Shown here in pieces: positions 10,292-25,251 of a DNA stretch of 64,000 nucleotides (positions are counted from its first letter, which is position 1; each line of letters starts with the position of its first letter). A program made the translations under genes and the position numbers. Source of the DNA: Ipomoea triloba (lineage: Eukaryota; Streptophyta; Magnoliopsida; Solanales; Convolvulaceae); assembly GCF_003576645.1 (NCBI RefSeq), contig NC_044922.1, positions 19,939,046-20,003,045 on the forward strand. The letters are read 5' to 3'. The notes below the pieces were generated by a model. That model made no database searches. It was not told the DNA's origin and worked only from the letters and a program-made list of their open reading frames with translations.

Positions 10292-10357
10292 ATGGCACAA
10301 GAAACACCAAACAAGAAGCTGATCGAGAGGAAACCAATAGAGGATAAGAAAAATTAA
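10292..10357 (+). CDS. Representative micro-ORF, 21 codons, repeated in nearly every unit
   Basis: ATG at 10292 lies in ACAATGGC, a near-ideal plant start context, 116 bp after the TATA-like motif and 44 bp after AAACCCTAG (10240-10248). It encodes MAQETPNKKLIERK followed by PIEDKKN, then TAA: basic, with no signal peptide or membrane segment. Nearly every unit keeps this frame. Variants are mostly single residues (P to S after the first 14), TAA moved by three codons in the 12.5-16.5 kb block (ends KKNYLP), and rare start losses such as ATGGCATAAGAA at 17400. I do not recognise the peptide. It may be the 5' end of a captured gene's first exon rather than a functional peptide. Confidence 0.4.
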   Translation: MAQETPNKKLIERKPIEDKKN

Positions 10358-12349
10358 ATTACCTAATATATAATTATAACAAAATTAAATTTTACTAAAA
10401 CAGTGTAATTTATATTTAAAATTGTATTGTATATTAAACTAACTAATATAGAAGGTGAGTTTCAATGATGTTTATGTAGAAAGTAATGATGAAACCAAAT
10501 TGGTTGTGCGAGTCACGTGCAGAATGATGAAGTGGAAGGTTATGGAGTGTTAGATTTTGGACTCGATATCTATCCGCACGTGCCTCGCGCAACCAATTAG
10601 GTTTCATCATTACTTTTGATATAAGCTTCATTGAAACTCATCATTTCGCCAACGGTCCTGTATCCCAATTTCTTCTACTCATCAAACCGTAGATTATTTT
10701 TCAAAGGAAGTTATTTCTGTAGAAATTTTGATAAAATGGCACAGGAAACACCAAACAAGAAGCTGATCGAGAGGAAATCAATAGAGGATAAGAAAAATTA
10801 AAGTACATAAAATATAAATTTAACAAAATTAAATTTTACTAAAACATTATTATTTATATAAAAAATTATACTGTATGTTAAACTAATTAATATAGAAAGT
10901 GAGTTTCAATGATGTTTATATAGAAAGTAATGATGAAACCTAATTGGTTATGCAAGTCACGTGCGGAATGATGAGGTGGAAGGTTATGGAGTGTTAGATT
11001 TTGGACGCGATATCTATCCGCACGTGCCTCGCACAGCCAATTAGGTTTCATCATCACTTTTGATATAAGCCTTATTGAAACTCATCATTTCGCCATCCGT
11101 CTTGCATCCCATTTTCTTCTACTCAATAAACCCTAGATTTTCTTTCTAAAGAAGTTATTTCTGTAGAAATTTGTATACAATGGCACAAGAAACACCAAAC
11201 AAGAAGCTGATCGAGAGGAAACCAATAGAGGATAAGAAAAATTAAATTACCTAATATATAATTATAACAAAATTAAATTTTACTAAAACAGTGTAATTTA
11301 TATTTAAAATTGTATTGTATATTAAACTAACTAATATAGAAGGTGAGTTTCAATGATGTTTATGTAGAAAGTAATGATGAAACCAAATTGGTTGTGCGAG
11401 TCACGTGCAGAATGATGAAGTGGAAGGTTATGGAGTGTTAGATTTTGGACTCGATATCTATCCGCACGTGCCTCGCGCAACCAATTAGGTTTCATCATTA
11501 CTTTTGATATAAGCTTCATTGAAACTCATCATTTCGCCAACGGTCCTGTATCCCAATTTCTTCTACTCATCAAACCGTAGATTATTTTTCAAAGGAAGTT
11601 ATTTCTGTAGAAATTTTGATAAAATGGCACAGGAAACACCAAACAAGAAGCTGATCGAGAGGAAATCAATAGAGGATAAGAAAAATTAAAGTACATAAAA
11701 TATAAATTTAACAAAATTAAATTTTACTAAAACATTATTATTTATATAAAAAATTATACTGTATGTTAAACTAATTAATATAGAAAGTGAGTTTCAATGA
11801 TGTTTATATAGAAAGTAATGATGAAACCTAATTGGTTATGCAAGTCACGTGCGGAATTATGAGGTGGAAGGTTGTGGAGTGTTAGATTTTGGACGCGATA
11901 TCTATCCGCACGTGCCTCGCACAGCCAATTAGGTTTCATCATAACTTTTGATATAAGCCTTATTGAAACTCATCATTTCGTCATCGGTCTTGTATCCCAA
12001 TTTCTTCTACTCATCAAACCCTAGATTATTTTTCTAAAGAAGTTATTTCTGTAGAAATTTTGATACAATGGCACAGGAAACATCAAACAAGAAGCTGATC
12101 GAGAGGAAATCAATAGAGGATAAGAAAAATTAAAGTACCTAAAATATAAATTTAACAAAATTAAATTTTACTAAAACATTATTATTTATATAAAAAAATT
12201 ATACTTTATATTAAACTAATTAATATAGTATGTGAGTTTCAATGATGTTTATATAGAAAGTAATGATGAAACCTAATTGGTTATGCAAGTCACGTGCGGA
12301 ATGATGAGGTGGAAGGTCATGGAGAGTTAGATTTTGGACGCGATATCTA

Positions 12350-15300
12350 TCCGCACGTGCCTCGCGCAACCAATTAGGTTTCATCGTTATTTTTGATATA
12401 AGCTTCATTGAAACTCATCATTTCGCCACCAGTCCTGTATTCCAATTTCTTCTAATCACCACACAGTAGATTATTTTTCAAAGGAAGTTATTTCTGTAGA
12501 AATTTTGATACAATGGCACAGGAAACACCAAACAAGAAGCTGATCGAGCGGAAACCAATAGAGGATAAGAAAAATTACCTTCCCTAATATATAATTATAA
12601 CAAAATTAAATTTTACTAAAACAGTATAAGTTATATTTAAAATTGTATTGTATATTAAACGAACTAATATAGAAGGTGAGTTTCAATGATGTTTATGTAG
12701 AAAGGAATGATGAAACCAAATTGGTTGTGCGAGTCACGGGCAGAATGATGAAGTGGAAGGTTATGGAGTGTTAGATTTTGGACGCGATAGCTATCCGCAC
12801 GTGCCTCGCGCAACCAATTAGGTTTCATCGTTATTTTTGATATAAGCTTCATTGAAACTCATCATTTCGCCACCAGTCCTGTATTCCAATTTCTTCTAAT
12901 CACCACACAGTAGATTATTTTTCAAAGGAAGTTATTTCTGTAGAAATTTTGATACAATGGCACAGGAAACACCAAACAAGAAGCTGATCGAGCGGAAACC
13001 AATAGAGGATAAGAAAAATTACCTTCCCTAATATATAATTATAACAAAATTAAATTTTACTAAAACAGTATAAGTTATATTTAAAATTGTATTGTATATT
13101 AAACGAACTAATATAGAAGGTGAGTTTCAATGATGTTTATGTAGAAAGGAATGATGAAACCAAATTGGTTGTGCGAGTCACGGGCAGAATGATGAAGTGG
13201 AAGGTTATGGAGTGTTAGATTTTGGACGCGATAGCTATCCGCACGTGCCTCGCGCAACCAATTAGGTTTCATCGTTATTTTTGATATAAGCTTCATTGAA
13301 ACTCATCATTTCGCCACCAGTCCTGTATTCCAATTTCTTCTAATCACCACACAGTAGATTATTTTTCAAAGGAAGTTATTTCTGTAGAAATTTTGATACA
13401 ATGGCACAGGAAACACCAAACAAGAAGCTGATCGAGCGGAAACCAATAGAGGATAAGAAAAATTACCTTCCCTAATATATAATTATAACAAAATTAAATT
13501 TTACTAAAACAGTATAAGTTATATTTAAAATTGTATTGTATATTAAACGAACTAATATAGAAGGTGAGTTTCAATGATGTTTATGTAGAAAGGAATGATG
13601 AAACCAAATTGGTTGTGCGAGTCACGGGCAGAATGATGAAGTGGAAGGTTATGGAGTGTTAGATTTTGGACGCGATAGCTATCCGCACGTGCCTCGCGCA
13701 ACCAATTAGGTTTCATCGTTATTTTTGATATAAGCTTCATTGAAACTCATCATTTCGCCACCAGTCCTGTATTCCAATTTCTTCTAATCACCACACAGTA
13801 GATTATTTTTCAAAGGAAGTTATTTCTGTAGAAATTTTGATACAATGGCACAGGAAACACCAAACAAGAAGCTGATCGAGCGGAAACCAATAGAGGATAA
13901 GAAAAATTACCTTCCCTAATATATAATTATAACAAAATTAAATTTTACTAAAACAGTATAAGTTATATTTAAAATTGTATTGTATATTAAACGAACTAAT
14001 ATAGAAGGTGAGTTTCAATGATGTTTATGTAGAAAGGAATGATGAAACCAAATTGGTTGTGCGAGTCACGGGCAGAATGATGAAGTGGAAGGTTATGGAG
14101 TGTTAGATTTTGGACGCGATAGCTATCCGCACGTGCCTCGCGCAACCAATTAGGTTTCATCGTTATTTTTGATATAAGCTTCATTGAAACTCATCATTTC
14201 GCCACCAGTCCTGTATTCCAATTTCTTCTAATCACCACACAGTAGATTATTTTTCAAAGGAAGTTATTTCTGTAGAAATTTTGATACAATGGCACAGGAA
14301 ACACCAAACAAGAAGCTGATCGAGCGGAAACCAATAGAGGATAAGAAAAATTACCTTCCCTAATATATAATTATAACAAAATTAAATTTTACTAAAACAG
14401 TATAAGTTATATTTAAAATTGTATTGTATATTAAACGAACTAATATAGAAGGTGAGTTTCAATGATGTTTATGTAGAAAGGAATGATGAAACCAAATTGG
14501 TTGTGCGAGTCACGGGCAGAATGATGAAGTGGAAGGTTATGGAGTGTTAGATTTTGGACGCGATAGCTATCCGCACGTGCCTCGCGCAACCAATTAGGTT
14601 TCATCGTTATTTTTGATATAAGCTTCATTGAAACTCATCATTTCGCCACCAGTCCTGTATTCCAATTTCTTCTAATCACCACACAGTAGATTATTTTTCA
14701 AAGGAAGTTATTTCTGTAGAAATTTTGATACAATGGCACAGGAAACACCAAACAAGAAGCTGATCGAGCGGAAACCAATAGAGGATAAGAAAAATTACCT
14801 TCCCTAATATATAATTATAACAAAATTAAATTTTACTAAAACAGTATAAGTTATATTTAAAATTGTATTGTATATTAAACGAACTAATATAGAAGGTGAG
14901 TTTCAATGATGTTTATGTAGAAAGGAATGATGAAACCAAATTGGTTGTGCGAGTCACGGGCAGAATGATGAAGTGGAAGGTTATGGAGTGTTAGATTTTG
15001 GACGCGATAGCTATCCGCACGTGCCTCGCGCAACCAATTAGGTTTCATCGTTATTTTTGATATAAGCTTCATTGAAACTCATCATTTCGCCACCAGTCCT
15101 GTATTCCAATTTCTTCTAATCACCACACAGTAGATTATTTTTCAAAGGAAGTTATTTCTGTAGAAATTTTGATACAATGGCACAGGAAACACCAAACAAG
15201 AAGCTGATCGAGCGGAAACCAATAGAGGATAAGAAAAATTACCTTCCCTAATATATAATTATAACAAAATTAAATTTTACTAAAACAGTATAAGTTATAT

Positions 15301-16530
15301 TTAAAATTGTATTGTATATTAAACGAACTAATATAGAAGGTGAGTTTCAATGATGTTTATGTAGAAAGGAATGATGAAACCAAATTGGTTGTGCGAGTCA
15401 CGGGCAGAATGATGAAGTGGAAGGTTATGGAGTGTTAGATTTTGGACGCGATAGCTATCCGCACGTGCCTCGCGCAACCAATTAGGTTTCATCGTTATTT
15501 TTGATATAAGCTTCATTGAAACTCATCATTTCGCCACCAGTCCTGTATTCCAATTTCTTCTAATCACCACACAGTAGATTATTTTTCAAAGGAAGTTATT
15601 TCTGTAGAAATTTTGATACAATGGCACAGGAAACACCAAACAAGAAGCTGATCGAGCGGAAACCAATAGAGGATAAGAAAAATTACCTTCCCTAATATAT
15701 AATTATAACAAAATTAAATTTTACTAAAACAGTATAAGTTATATTTAAAATTGTATTGTATATTAAACGAACTAATATAGAAGGTGAGTTTCAATGATGT
15801 TTATGTAGAAAGGAATGATGAAACCAAATTGGTTGTGCGAGTCACGGGCAGAATGATGAAGTGGAAGGTTATGGAGTGTTAGATTTTGGACGCGATAGCT
15901 ATCCGCACGTGCCTCGCGCAACCAATTAGGTTTCATCGTTATTTTTGATATAAGCTTCATTGAAACTCATCATTTCGCCACCAGTCCTGTATTCCAATTT
16001 CTTCTAATCACCACACAGTAGATTATTTTTCAAAGGAAGTTATTTCTGTAGAAATTTTGATACAATGGCACAGGAAACACCAAACAAGAAGCTGATCGAG
16101 CGGAAACCAATAGAGGATAAGAAAAATTACCTTCCCTAATATATAATTATAACAAAATTAAATTTTACTAAAACAGTATAAGTTATATTTAAAATTGTAT
16201 TGTATATTAAACGAACTAATATAGAAGGTGAGTTTCAATGATGTTTATGTAGAAAGGAATGATGAAACCAAATTGGTTGTGCGAGTCACGGGCAGAATGA
16301 TGAAGTGGAAGGTTATGGAGTGTTAGATTTTGGACGCGATAGCTATCCGCACGTGCCTCGCGCAACCAATTAGGTTTCATCGTTATTTTTGATATAAGCT
16401 TCATTGAAACTCATCATTTCGCCACCAGTCCTGTATTCCAATTTCTTCTAATCACCACACAGTAGATTATTTTTCAAAGGAAGTTATTTCTGTAGAAATT
16501 TTGATACAATGGCACAGGAAACACCAAACA
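12350..16530. repeat. Homogenised block: about nine near-identical 444-bp monomers
   Basis: From 12664 to 16404 the same positions recur at exactly 444 bp nine times, with no difference visible by eye. The block has private markers: CACGGG replaces the left-arm G-box CACGTG, GCGATAGCTATCC replaces GCGATATCTATCC, and the leader has CTAATCACCACACAGTAG. Flanking units are dimeric and more diverged, so this block expanded recently from one variant. Confidence 0.9.
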
Positions 16531-19500
16531 AGAAGCTGATAGAGAGGAACCCAATAGAGGATAAGAAAAATTAAAGTACCTAAAATATAAATTTAACAAA
16601 ATTAAATTTTACTAAAACAGTATAATTTATATTTAAAATTGTATTGTATATTAAACTAACTAATATAGAAGATGAGTTTCAATGAAGCTTATATCAAAAG
16701 TAATGATGAAACCTAATTGGTTATGCAAGTCACGTGCGGATTGATGAGGAGGAAAAGGTTATGGAGTGTTAGATTTTGGACGCGCTATCTATCCGCACGT
16801 GCCTCGCGCAACCAATTAGGTTTCATCATTACTTTCTATATAAACATCATTGAAACTCATCATTTCGCCATCCGTTTCGCATCCCATTTTCTTCTACGCA
16901 ATAAACCCTAGATTTTCTTTCTAAAGAAGTTATTTCTGTAGAAATTTTGATACAATGGCACAGGAAACACCAAACAAGAAGCTGATCGAGAGGAAATCAA
17001 TAGAGGATAAGAAAAATTAAAGTACCTAAAATATAAATTTAACAAAATTAAATTTTACTAAAACGTTATTATTTATATAAAAAAATTATACTTTATATTA
17101 AACTAATTAATATAGTATGTGAGTTTCAATGATGTTTATATAGAAAGTAATGATGAAACCTAATTGGTTATGCAAGTCACGTGCGGAATGATGAGGTGGA
17201 AGGTCATGGAGAGTTAGATTTTGGACGCGATATCTATCCGCACGTGCCTCGCACAGCCAATTAGGTTTCATCATCACTTTTGATATAAGCCTTATTGAAA
17301 CTCATCATTTCGCCATCCGTCTTGCATCCCATTTTCTTCTACGCAATAAACCCTAGATTTTCTTTCTAAAGAAGTTATTTCTGTAGAAATTTGTATACAA
17401 TGGCATAAGAAACACCAAACAAGAAGCTGATCGAGAGGAAACCAATAGAGGATAAGAAAAATTAAATTACCTAATATATAATTATAACAAAATTAAATTT
17501 TACTAAAACAGTATAATTTATATTTAAAATTGTATTGTATATTAAACTAACTAATATAGAAGATGAGTTTCAATGATGTTTATGTAGAAAGTAATGATGA
17601 AACCAAATTGGTTGTGCGAGTCACGTGCAGAATGATGAAGTGGAAGGTTATGGAGTGTTAGATTTTGGACTCGATATCTATCCGCACGTGCCTCGCGCAA
17701 CCAATTAGGTTTCATCATTACTTTTGATATAAGCTTCATTGAAACTCATCATTTCGCCAACGGTCTTGTATCCCAATTTCTTCTACTCATCAAACCGTAG
17801 ATTATTTTTCAAAGGAAGTTATTTCTGTAGAAATTTTGATAAAATGGCACAGGAAACACCAAACAAGAAGCTGATCGAGAGGAAATCAATAGAGGATAAG
17901 AAAAATTAAAGTACATAAAATATAAATTTAACAAAATTAAATTTTACTAAAACATTATTATTTATATAAAAAATTATACTGTATGTTAAACTAATTAATA
18001 TAGAAAGTGAGTTTCAATGATGTTTATATAGAAAGTAATGATGAAACCTAATTGGTTATGCAAGTCACGTGCGGAATGATGAGGTGGAAAAGGTTATGGA
18101 GTGTTAGATTTTGGACGCGATATCTATCCGCACGTGCCTCGCACAGCCAATTAGGTTTCATCATCACTTTTGATATAAGCCTTATTGAAACTCATCATTT
18201 CGCCATCCGTCTTGCATCCCATTTTCTTCTACTCAATAAACCCTAGATTTTCTTTCTAAAGAAGTTATTTCTGTAGAAATTTGTATACAATGGCACAAGA
18301 AACACCAAACAAGAAGCTGATCGAGAGGAAACCAATAGAGGATAAGAAAAATTAAATTACCTAATATATAATTATAACAAAATTAAATTTTACTAAAACA
18401 GTGTAATTTATATTTAAAATTGTATTGTATATTAAACTAACTAATATAGAAGGTGAGTTTCAATGATGTTTATGTAGAAAGTAATGATGAAACCAAATTG
18501 GTTGTGCGAGTCACGTGCAGAATGATGAAGTGGAAGGTTATGGAGTGTTAGATTTTGGACTCGATATCTATCCGCACGTGCCTCGCGCAACCAATTAGGT
18601 TTCATCATTACTTTTGATATAAGCTTCATTGAAACTCATCATTTCGCCAACGGTCCTGTATCCCAATTTCTTCTACTCATCAAACCGTAGATTATTTTTC
18701 AAAGGAAGTTATTTCTGTAGAAATTTTGATAAAATGGCACAGGAAACACCAAACAAGAAGCTGATCGAGAGGAAATCAATAGAGGATAAGAAAAATTAAA
18801 GTACATAAAATATAAATTTAACAAAATTAAATTTTACTAAAACATTATTATTTATATAAAAAATTATACTGTATGTTAAACTAATTAATATAGAAAGTGA
18901 GTTTCAATGATGTTTATATAGAAAGTAATGATGAAACCTAATTGGTTATGCAAGTCACGTGCGGAATGATGAGGTGGAAGGTTATGGAGTGTTAGATTTT
19001 GGACGCGATATCTATCCGCACGTGCCTCGCACAGCCAATTAGGTTTCATCATCACTTTTGATATAAGCCTTATTGAAACTCATCATTTCGCCATCCGTCT
19101 TGCATCCCATTTTCTTCTACTCAATAAACCCTAGATTTTCTTTCTAAAGAAGTTATTTCTGTAGAAATTTGTATACAATGGCACAAGAAACACCAAACAA
19201 GAAGCTGATCGAGAGGAAACCAATAGAGGATAAGAAAAATTAAATTACCTAATATATAATTATAACAAAATTAAATTTTACTAAAACAGTGTAATTTATA
19301 TTTAAAATTGTATTGTATATTAAACTAACTAATATAGAAGGTGAGTTTCAATGATGTTTATGTAGAAAGTAATGATGAAACCAAATTGGTTGTGCGAGTC
19401 ACGTGCAGAATGATGAAGTGGAAGGTTATGGAGTGTTAGATTTTGGACTCGATATCTATCCGCACGTGCCTCGCGCAACCAATTAGGTTTCATCATTACT

Positions 19501-21639
19501 TTTGATATAAGCTTCATTGAAACTCATCATTTCGCCAACGGTCCTGTATCCCAATTTCTTCTACTCATCAAACCGTAGATTATTTTTCAAAGGAAGTTAT
19601 TTCTGTAGAAATTTTGATAAAATGGCACAGGAAACACCAAACAAGAAGCTGATCGAGAGGAAATCAATAGAGGATAAGAAAAATTAAAGTACATAAAATA
19701 TAAATTTAACAAAATTAAATTTTACTAAAACATTATTATTTATATAAAAAATTATACTGTATGTTAAACTAATTAATATAGAAAGTGAGTTTCAATGATG
19801 TTTATATAGAAAGTAATGATGAAACCTAATTGGTTATGCAAGTCACGTGCGGAATGATGAGGTGGAAAAGGTTATGGAGTGTTAGATTTTGGACGCGATA
19901 TCTATCCGCACGTGCCTCGCACAGCCAATTAGGTTTCATCATCACTTTTGATATAAGCCTTATTGCAACTCATCATTTCGCCATCGGCCTTGCATCCCAT
20001 TTTCTTCTACTCATCAAACCCTAGATTATTTTTCTAAAGAAGTTATTTCTGTAGAAATTTTGATACAATGGCACAGGAAACACCAAACAAGAAGCTGATA
20101 GAGAGGAACCCAATAGAGGATAAGAAAAATTAAAGTACCTAAAATATAAATTTAACAAAATTATATTTTACTAAAACATTATTATTTATATCAAAAATTA
20201 TATTGTATATTACACTAATTAATATAAAAAGTGAGTTTCAATGATGTTTATATAGAAAGTAATGATGAAACCTAATTGGTTATGCAAGTCACGTGCGGAA
20301 TGATGAGGTGGAAGGTTATGGAGTGTTAGATTTTGGACGCGATATCTATCCGCACGTGCCTCGCACAGCCAATTAGGTTTCATCATCACTTTTGATATAA
20401 GCCTTATTGAAACTCATCATTTCGCCATCCGTCTTGCATCCCATTTTCTTCTACTCAATAAACCCTAGATTTTCTTTCTAAAGAAGTTATTTCTGTAGAA
20501 ATTTGTATACAATGGCACAAGAAACACCAAACAAGAAGCTGATCGAGAGGAAACCAATAGAGGATAAGAAAAATTAAATTACCTAATATATAATTATAAC
20601 AAAATTAAATTTTACTAAAACAGTGTAATTTATATTTAAAATTGTATTGTATATTAAACTAACTAATATAGAAGGTGAGTTTCAATGATGTTTATGTAGA
20701 AAGTAATGATGAAACCAAATTGGTTGTGCGAGTCACGTGCAGAATGATGAAGTGGAAGGTTATGGAGTGTTAGATTTTGGACTCGATATCTATCCGCACG
20801 TGCCTCGCGCAACCAATTAGGTTTCATCATTACTTTTGATATAAGCTTCATTGAAACTCATCATTTCGCCAACGGTCCTGTATCCCAATTTCTTCTACTC
20901 ATCAAACCGTAGATTATTTTTCAAAGGAAGTTATTTCTGTAGAAATTTTGATAAAATGGCACAGGAAACACCAAACAAGAAGCTGATCGAGAGGAAATCA
21001 ATAGAGGATAAGAAAAATTAAAGTACATAAAATATAAATTTAACAAAATTAAATTTTACTAAAACATTATTATTTATATAAAAAATTATACAGTATGTTA
21101 AACTAATTAATATAGAAAGTGAGTTTCAATGATGTTTATATAGAAAGTAATGATGAAACCTAATTGGTTATGCAAGTCACGTGCGGATTGATGAGGTGGA
21201 AAAGGTTATGGAGTGTTAGATTTTGGACGCGATATCTATCCGCACGTGCCTCGCACAGCCAATTAGGTTTCATCATCACTTTTGATATAAGCCTTATTGC
21301 AACTCATCATTTCGCCATCGGCCTTGCATCCCATTTTCTTCTACTCATCAAACCCTAGATTATTTTTCTAAAGAAGTTATTTCTGTAGAAATTTTGATAC
21401 AATGGCACAGGAAACACCAAACAAGAATCTGATAGAGAGGAACCCAATAGAGGATAAGAAAAATTAAAGTACGTAAAATATAAATTTAACAAAATTAAAT
21501 TTTACAAAAACAGTATAATTTATATTTAAAATTGTATTGTATATTAAACTAATTAATATAGAAGGTGAGTTTCAATGATGTTTATATAGAAAGTAATGAT
21601 GAAACCAAATTGGTTGTGCGAGTCACGTGCGGAATGATG

Positions 21640-22255
21640 AAGTGGAAGGTTATTATGGAGTGTTAGATTTTGGACGCGATATCGTGGAAGGTTATTATGG
21701 AGTGTTAGATTTTGGACGCGATATCTATCCGCACGTGCCTCGCGCAGTAGATTTTGGACGCGATATCTATCCGCACGTGCCTCGCGCAGCCAATTAGGTT
21801 TCATCATCACTTTTGATATAAGCCTTATTGAAACTCATCATTTCGCCATCCGTTTTGCATCCCATTTTCTTCTACTCATCAAACCCTAGATTTTCATTCT
21901 AAAGAAGTTATTTCTGTAGAAATTCGTATAGAATGGCACAAGAAAAACACCAAACAAGAAGCTGATCGAGAGGAAACCAATAGAGAATAAGAAAAATTAA
22001 ATTACCTAATATATAATTTTAACAAAATTAAATTTTACTAAAATTACCTAATATATAATTTTAACAAAATTAAATTTTACTAAAACAGTATAATTTATAT
22101 TTAAAATTGTATTGTATATTACTAAAACAGTATAATTTATATTTAAAATTGTATTGTATATTAAACTAACAGTATAATTTATATTTAAAATTGTATTGTA
22201 TATTAAACTAACAGTATAATTTATATTTAAAATTGTATTGTATATTAAACTAATT
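21640..22255. repeat. Short nested duplications inside the array
   Basis: Pieces of 40-60 bp are repeated immediately: TTATGGAGTGTTAGATTTTG through GGACGCGATATC, then TAGATTTTGGACGCGATATC through the CGCAC stretch, then three rounds around TATAATTTATATTTAAAATT (22080-22250). Successive copies tile forward, each restarting inside the previous one. Confidence 0.85.
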
Positions 22256-23928
22256 AATATAGAAGGTGAGTTTCAATGATGTTTATGTAGAAAGTAATGA
22301 TGAAACCAAATTGGTTGTGCGAGTCACGTGCGGAATGATGAAGTGGAAGGTTATTATGGAGTGTTAGATTTTGGACGCGATATCTATCCGCACGTGCCTC
22401 GCGCAGGCAATTAGGTTTCATCATCACTTTTGATATAAGCCTTATTGAAACTCATCATTTCGCCATCCGTTTCGCATCCCATTTTCTTCTACTCATCAAA
22501 CCCTAGATTTTCATTCTAAAGAAGTTATTTCTGTAGAAATTCGTATACAATGGCACAAGAAACACCAGAGAAGAAGCTGATCGAGAGGAAACCAATAGAG
22601 GAAAAGAAAAATTAAATTACCTAATATATAATTTTAACAAAATTAAATTTTAGTAAAACAGTATAATTTATATTTAAAATTGTATTGTATATTAAACTAA
22701 TTAATATAGAAGGTGAGTTTCAATGATGTTTATATAGAAAGTAATGATGAAACCAAATTGGTTATGCGAGTCACGTGCGGAATGATGAAGTGGAAGGTTA
22801 TTATGGAGTGTTAGATTTTGGACGCGATATCTATCCGCACGTGCCTCGCGCAACCAATTAGGTTTCATCATCACTTTTGATATAAGCCTTATTGAAACTC
22901 ATCATTTCGCAATCCGTTTTGCATCCCATTTTCTTCTACTCATCAAACCCTAGATTTTCATTCTAAAGAAGTTATTTCTGTAGAAATTCGTATACAATGG
23001 CACAAGAAACACCAAACAAGAAGCTGATCGAGAGGAAACCAATAGAGGATAAGAAAAATTAAATTACCTAATATATAATTTTAACAAAATTAAATTTTAC
23101 CAAAACAGTATAATTTATATTTAAAATTGTATTGTATATTAAACTAATTAATATAGAAGGTGAGTTTCAATGATGTTTATGTAGAAAATAATGATAAAAC
23201 CAAATTGGTTGTGCGAGTCACGTGCGGAATGATGAAGTGGAAGGTTATTATGGAGTGTTAGATTTTGGACGACATATTTATCCGCACGTGCCTCGCGCAA
23301 GCAATTAGGTTTCATCATTATTTTTGATATAAGCTTCATTGAAACTCATCATTTCGCCATCGGTCTTGTATCCCAATTTCTACTACTCATCAAACCTTAG
23401 ATTATTTTTCTAAAGAAGTTATTTCTGTAGAAATTTTGATACAATGGCACAGGAAACACCAAACAAGAACCTGATCGAGAGAAACCAATAGAGGATAAGA
23501 AAAATTAAAGTACCTAAAATATAAATTTAACAAAATTAAATTTTACTAAAACATTATTATTTATATAAAAAATTATACTGTATATTAAACTAATTAATAT
23601 AGAAAGTGAGTTTCAATGATGTTTATATAGAAAGTAATGATGAAACCTAATTGGTTATGCAAGTCACGTGCGGAATGATGAGGTGGAAGGTTATGGAGTG
23701 TTAGATTTTGGACGCGATATCTATCCGCACGTCCCTCGCACAGCCAATTAGGTTTCATCATCACTTTTGATACAAGCCTTATTGAAACTCATCATTTCGC
23801 CATTGGTCTTGCATCCCATTTTCTTCTACTCATCAAACCCTAGATTTTCTTTCTAAAGAAGTTATTTCTGTAGAAATTTGTATACAATGGCACAAGAAAC
23901 ACCAAACAAGAAGCTGATCGAGAGGAAA

Positions 23929-25246
23929 TGACAAGGATTGTTCGTATGGGTGAGTGGATGGTTAAGGTATGGAGGGTGTTAAAACGAAGAGTCATAAACT
24001 TTCCGAGTGTCGTATCTCTCGCGGATGACAAATTGGAGAATATAATGCTTTGCTACCTTGGTTGGTTTGAATAACATTAAAATCGATCATGTGGATTTTG
24101 GTAAAAAGGAGATATTAAGAGGGCAAAGGTTAATGAAATGAAGAGGTAAACAAAGGGAAATAGAGGCGGATGGGGCGAAGATATCATGGAGATTGGTTAG
24201 AAGGTGTAAGGTAGAGTATTGATTTCTATTGAGTCATGATTGAAGGAGCTTGAAACATAGTCTTGAGTGACGTCACACTCAAGCTCCCAATCCTCAGTCG
24301 GTTGGGGAATTTTATCAAACACCTTGTCTACAAGTTCCCTCCGGATCTCATCTTCTCAGATTGAGAAGGGAGATGTGGGTATTGGGCTACATCTCTTTGC
24401 GATATCTCGCCAAAGAGATGATCCTACACTCTTGAGAGTTCGGGGCCCTCGATCCAACAAGATCATACAAGACATACTCACAAATTCAATATTCCCCAAA
24501 GAAATCAAACTCATAATCAAATTAGATCATGAACACCAATCATCCATTCAATCTAGCCCCTATCCTAGGGATTAGCCTCTCATAGGCTTTAACAACATCA
24601 AAGCATCAAAATAGAAAAGCATATCTACAAGATCAATATATAAAGTAAACAACTTTAAGGAAAAAGGAAAAGTAAGAGGAAGCCAAAGAGAAAACAAATC
24701 TTTAATGAAAGAGGTTACCCAAAAGATCTTCAAAGCTATGGAGATCTAGTTCTCTTCTCCAAGGAGCTCCTCCTTCTCCCCTAATCCTCCCTAAACCTAA
24801 CCTAAAATGTAGAATAGAAAAATGTGACAAAAGACTCCATAAACCTAGCTGAAATGTCCCTTAAATACTAAAACATTGCGCAGGTTTTCTGGTGTCGTCC
24901 CACGTTTGCCACACGCGTGTGGACTGGCGTGGACAGCTACTGGAATAATTCCACGCCAGCTCACACGCGTGTAAGGCTCGTGGGCGTGGTTTCATCATTT
25001 CCGTTTCCTTTTGTTGTTTCCGGTTCGGTCTTTGTGCATTCCCCTATGGATTGATTCTTCCTTGCAACAATTTATGCCTTCTTTTGGTTGATTTCAGTCT
25101 TCATTCCTGTGGGAATTCTACAAAACACTCCACACAGAACTCATTTGCAATTCGTTAGTAAAATAGCATGTAAACACGTAATTGCACTCTCTAAGACTTA
25201 TTTTTAGCAAGAAATCAACTTAATAAGTTATAGAAAAATAGGTACT
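23929..25246 (-). mobile_element. LTR (solo or truncated) inserted in the tandem array, minus strand
   Basis: The array unit is interrupted after AGAGGAAA at 23928 by TGACAAGGATTG and continues as array at 25252. Read in reverse complement, it parallels the solo LTR at 43132-44461: the end TGACAAAGGGTTTG of that LTR (reversed) matches the start here. Both contain CACACGCGTGTG hairpin sequence and the phrase TTCCAGTAGC (here at ~24890-24990), and both share a TTTGATAAAATTCC region. About 1.3 kb, no coding. The other end abuts the N run, so the target duplication cannot be verified. Confidence 0.65.
24267..24575 (+). other. Chance open frame antisense to the inserted LTR
   Basis: A 102-residue frame lies inside the LTR on the strand opposite to its transcription and shows no family features. 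It is noted because it is the longest frame in the insertion; I do not regard it as a gene. Confidence 0.5.
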
Positions 25247-25251
25247 NNNNN
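25247..25251. other. Assembly gap (five N)
   Basis: Five N at the junction between the inserted LTR and resumed array sequence. Confidence 1.
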
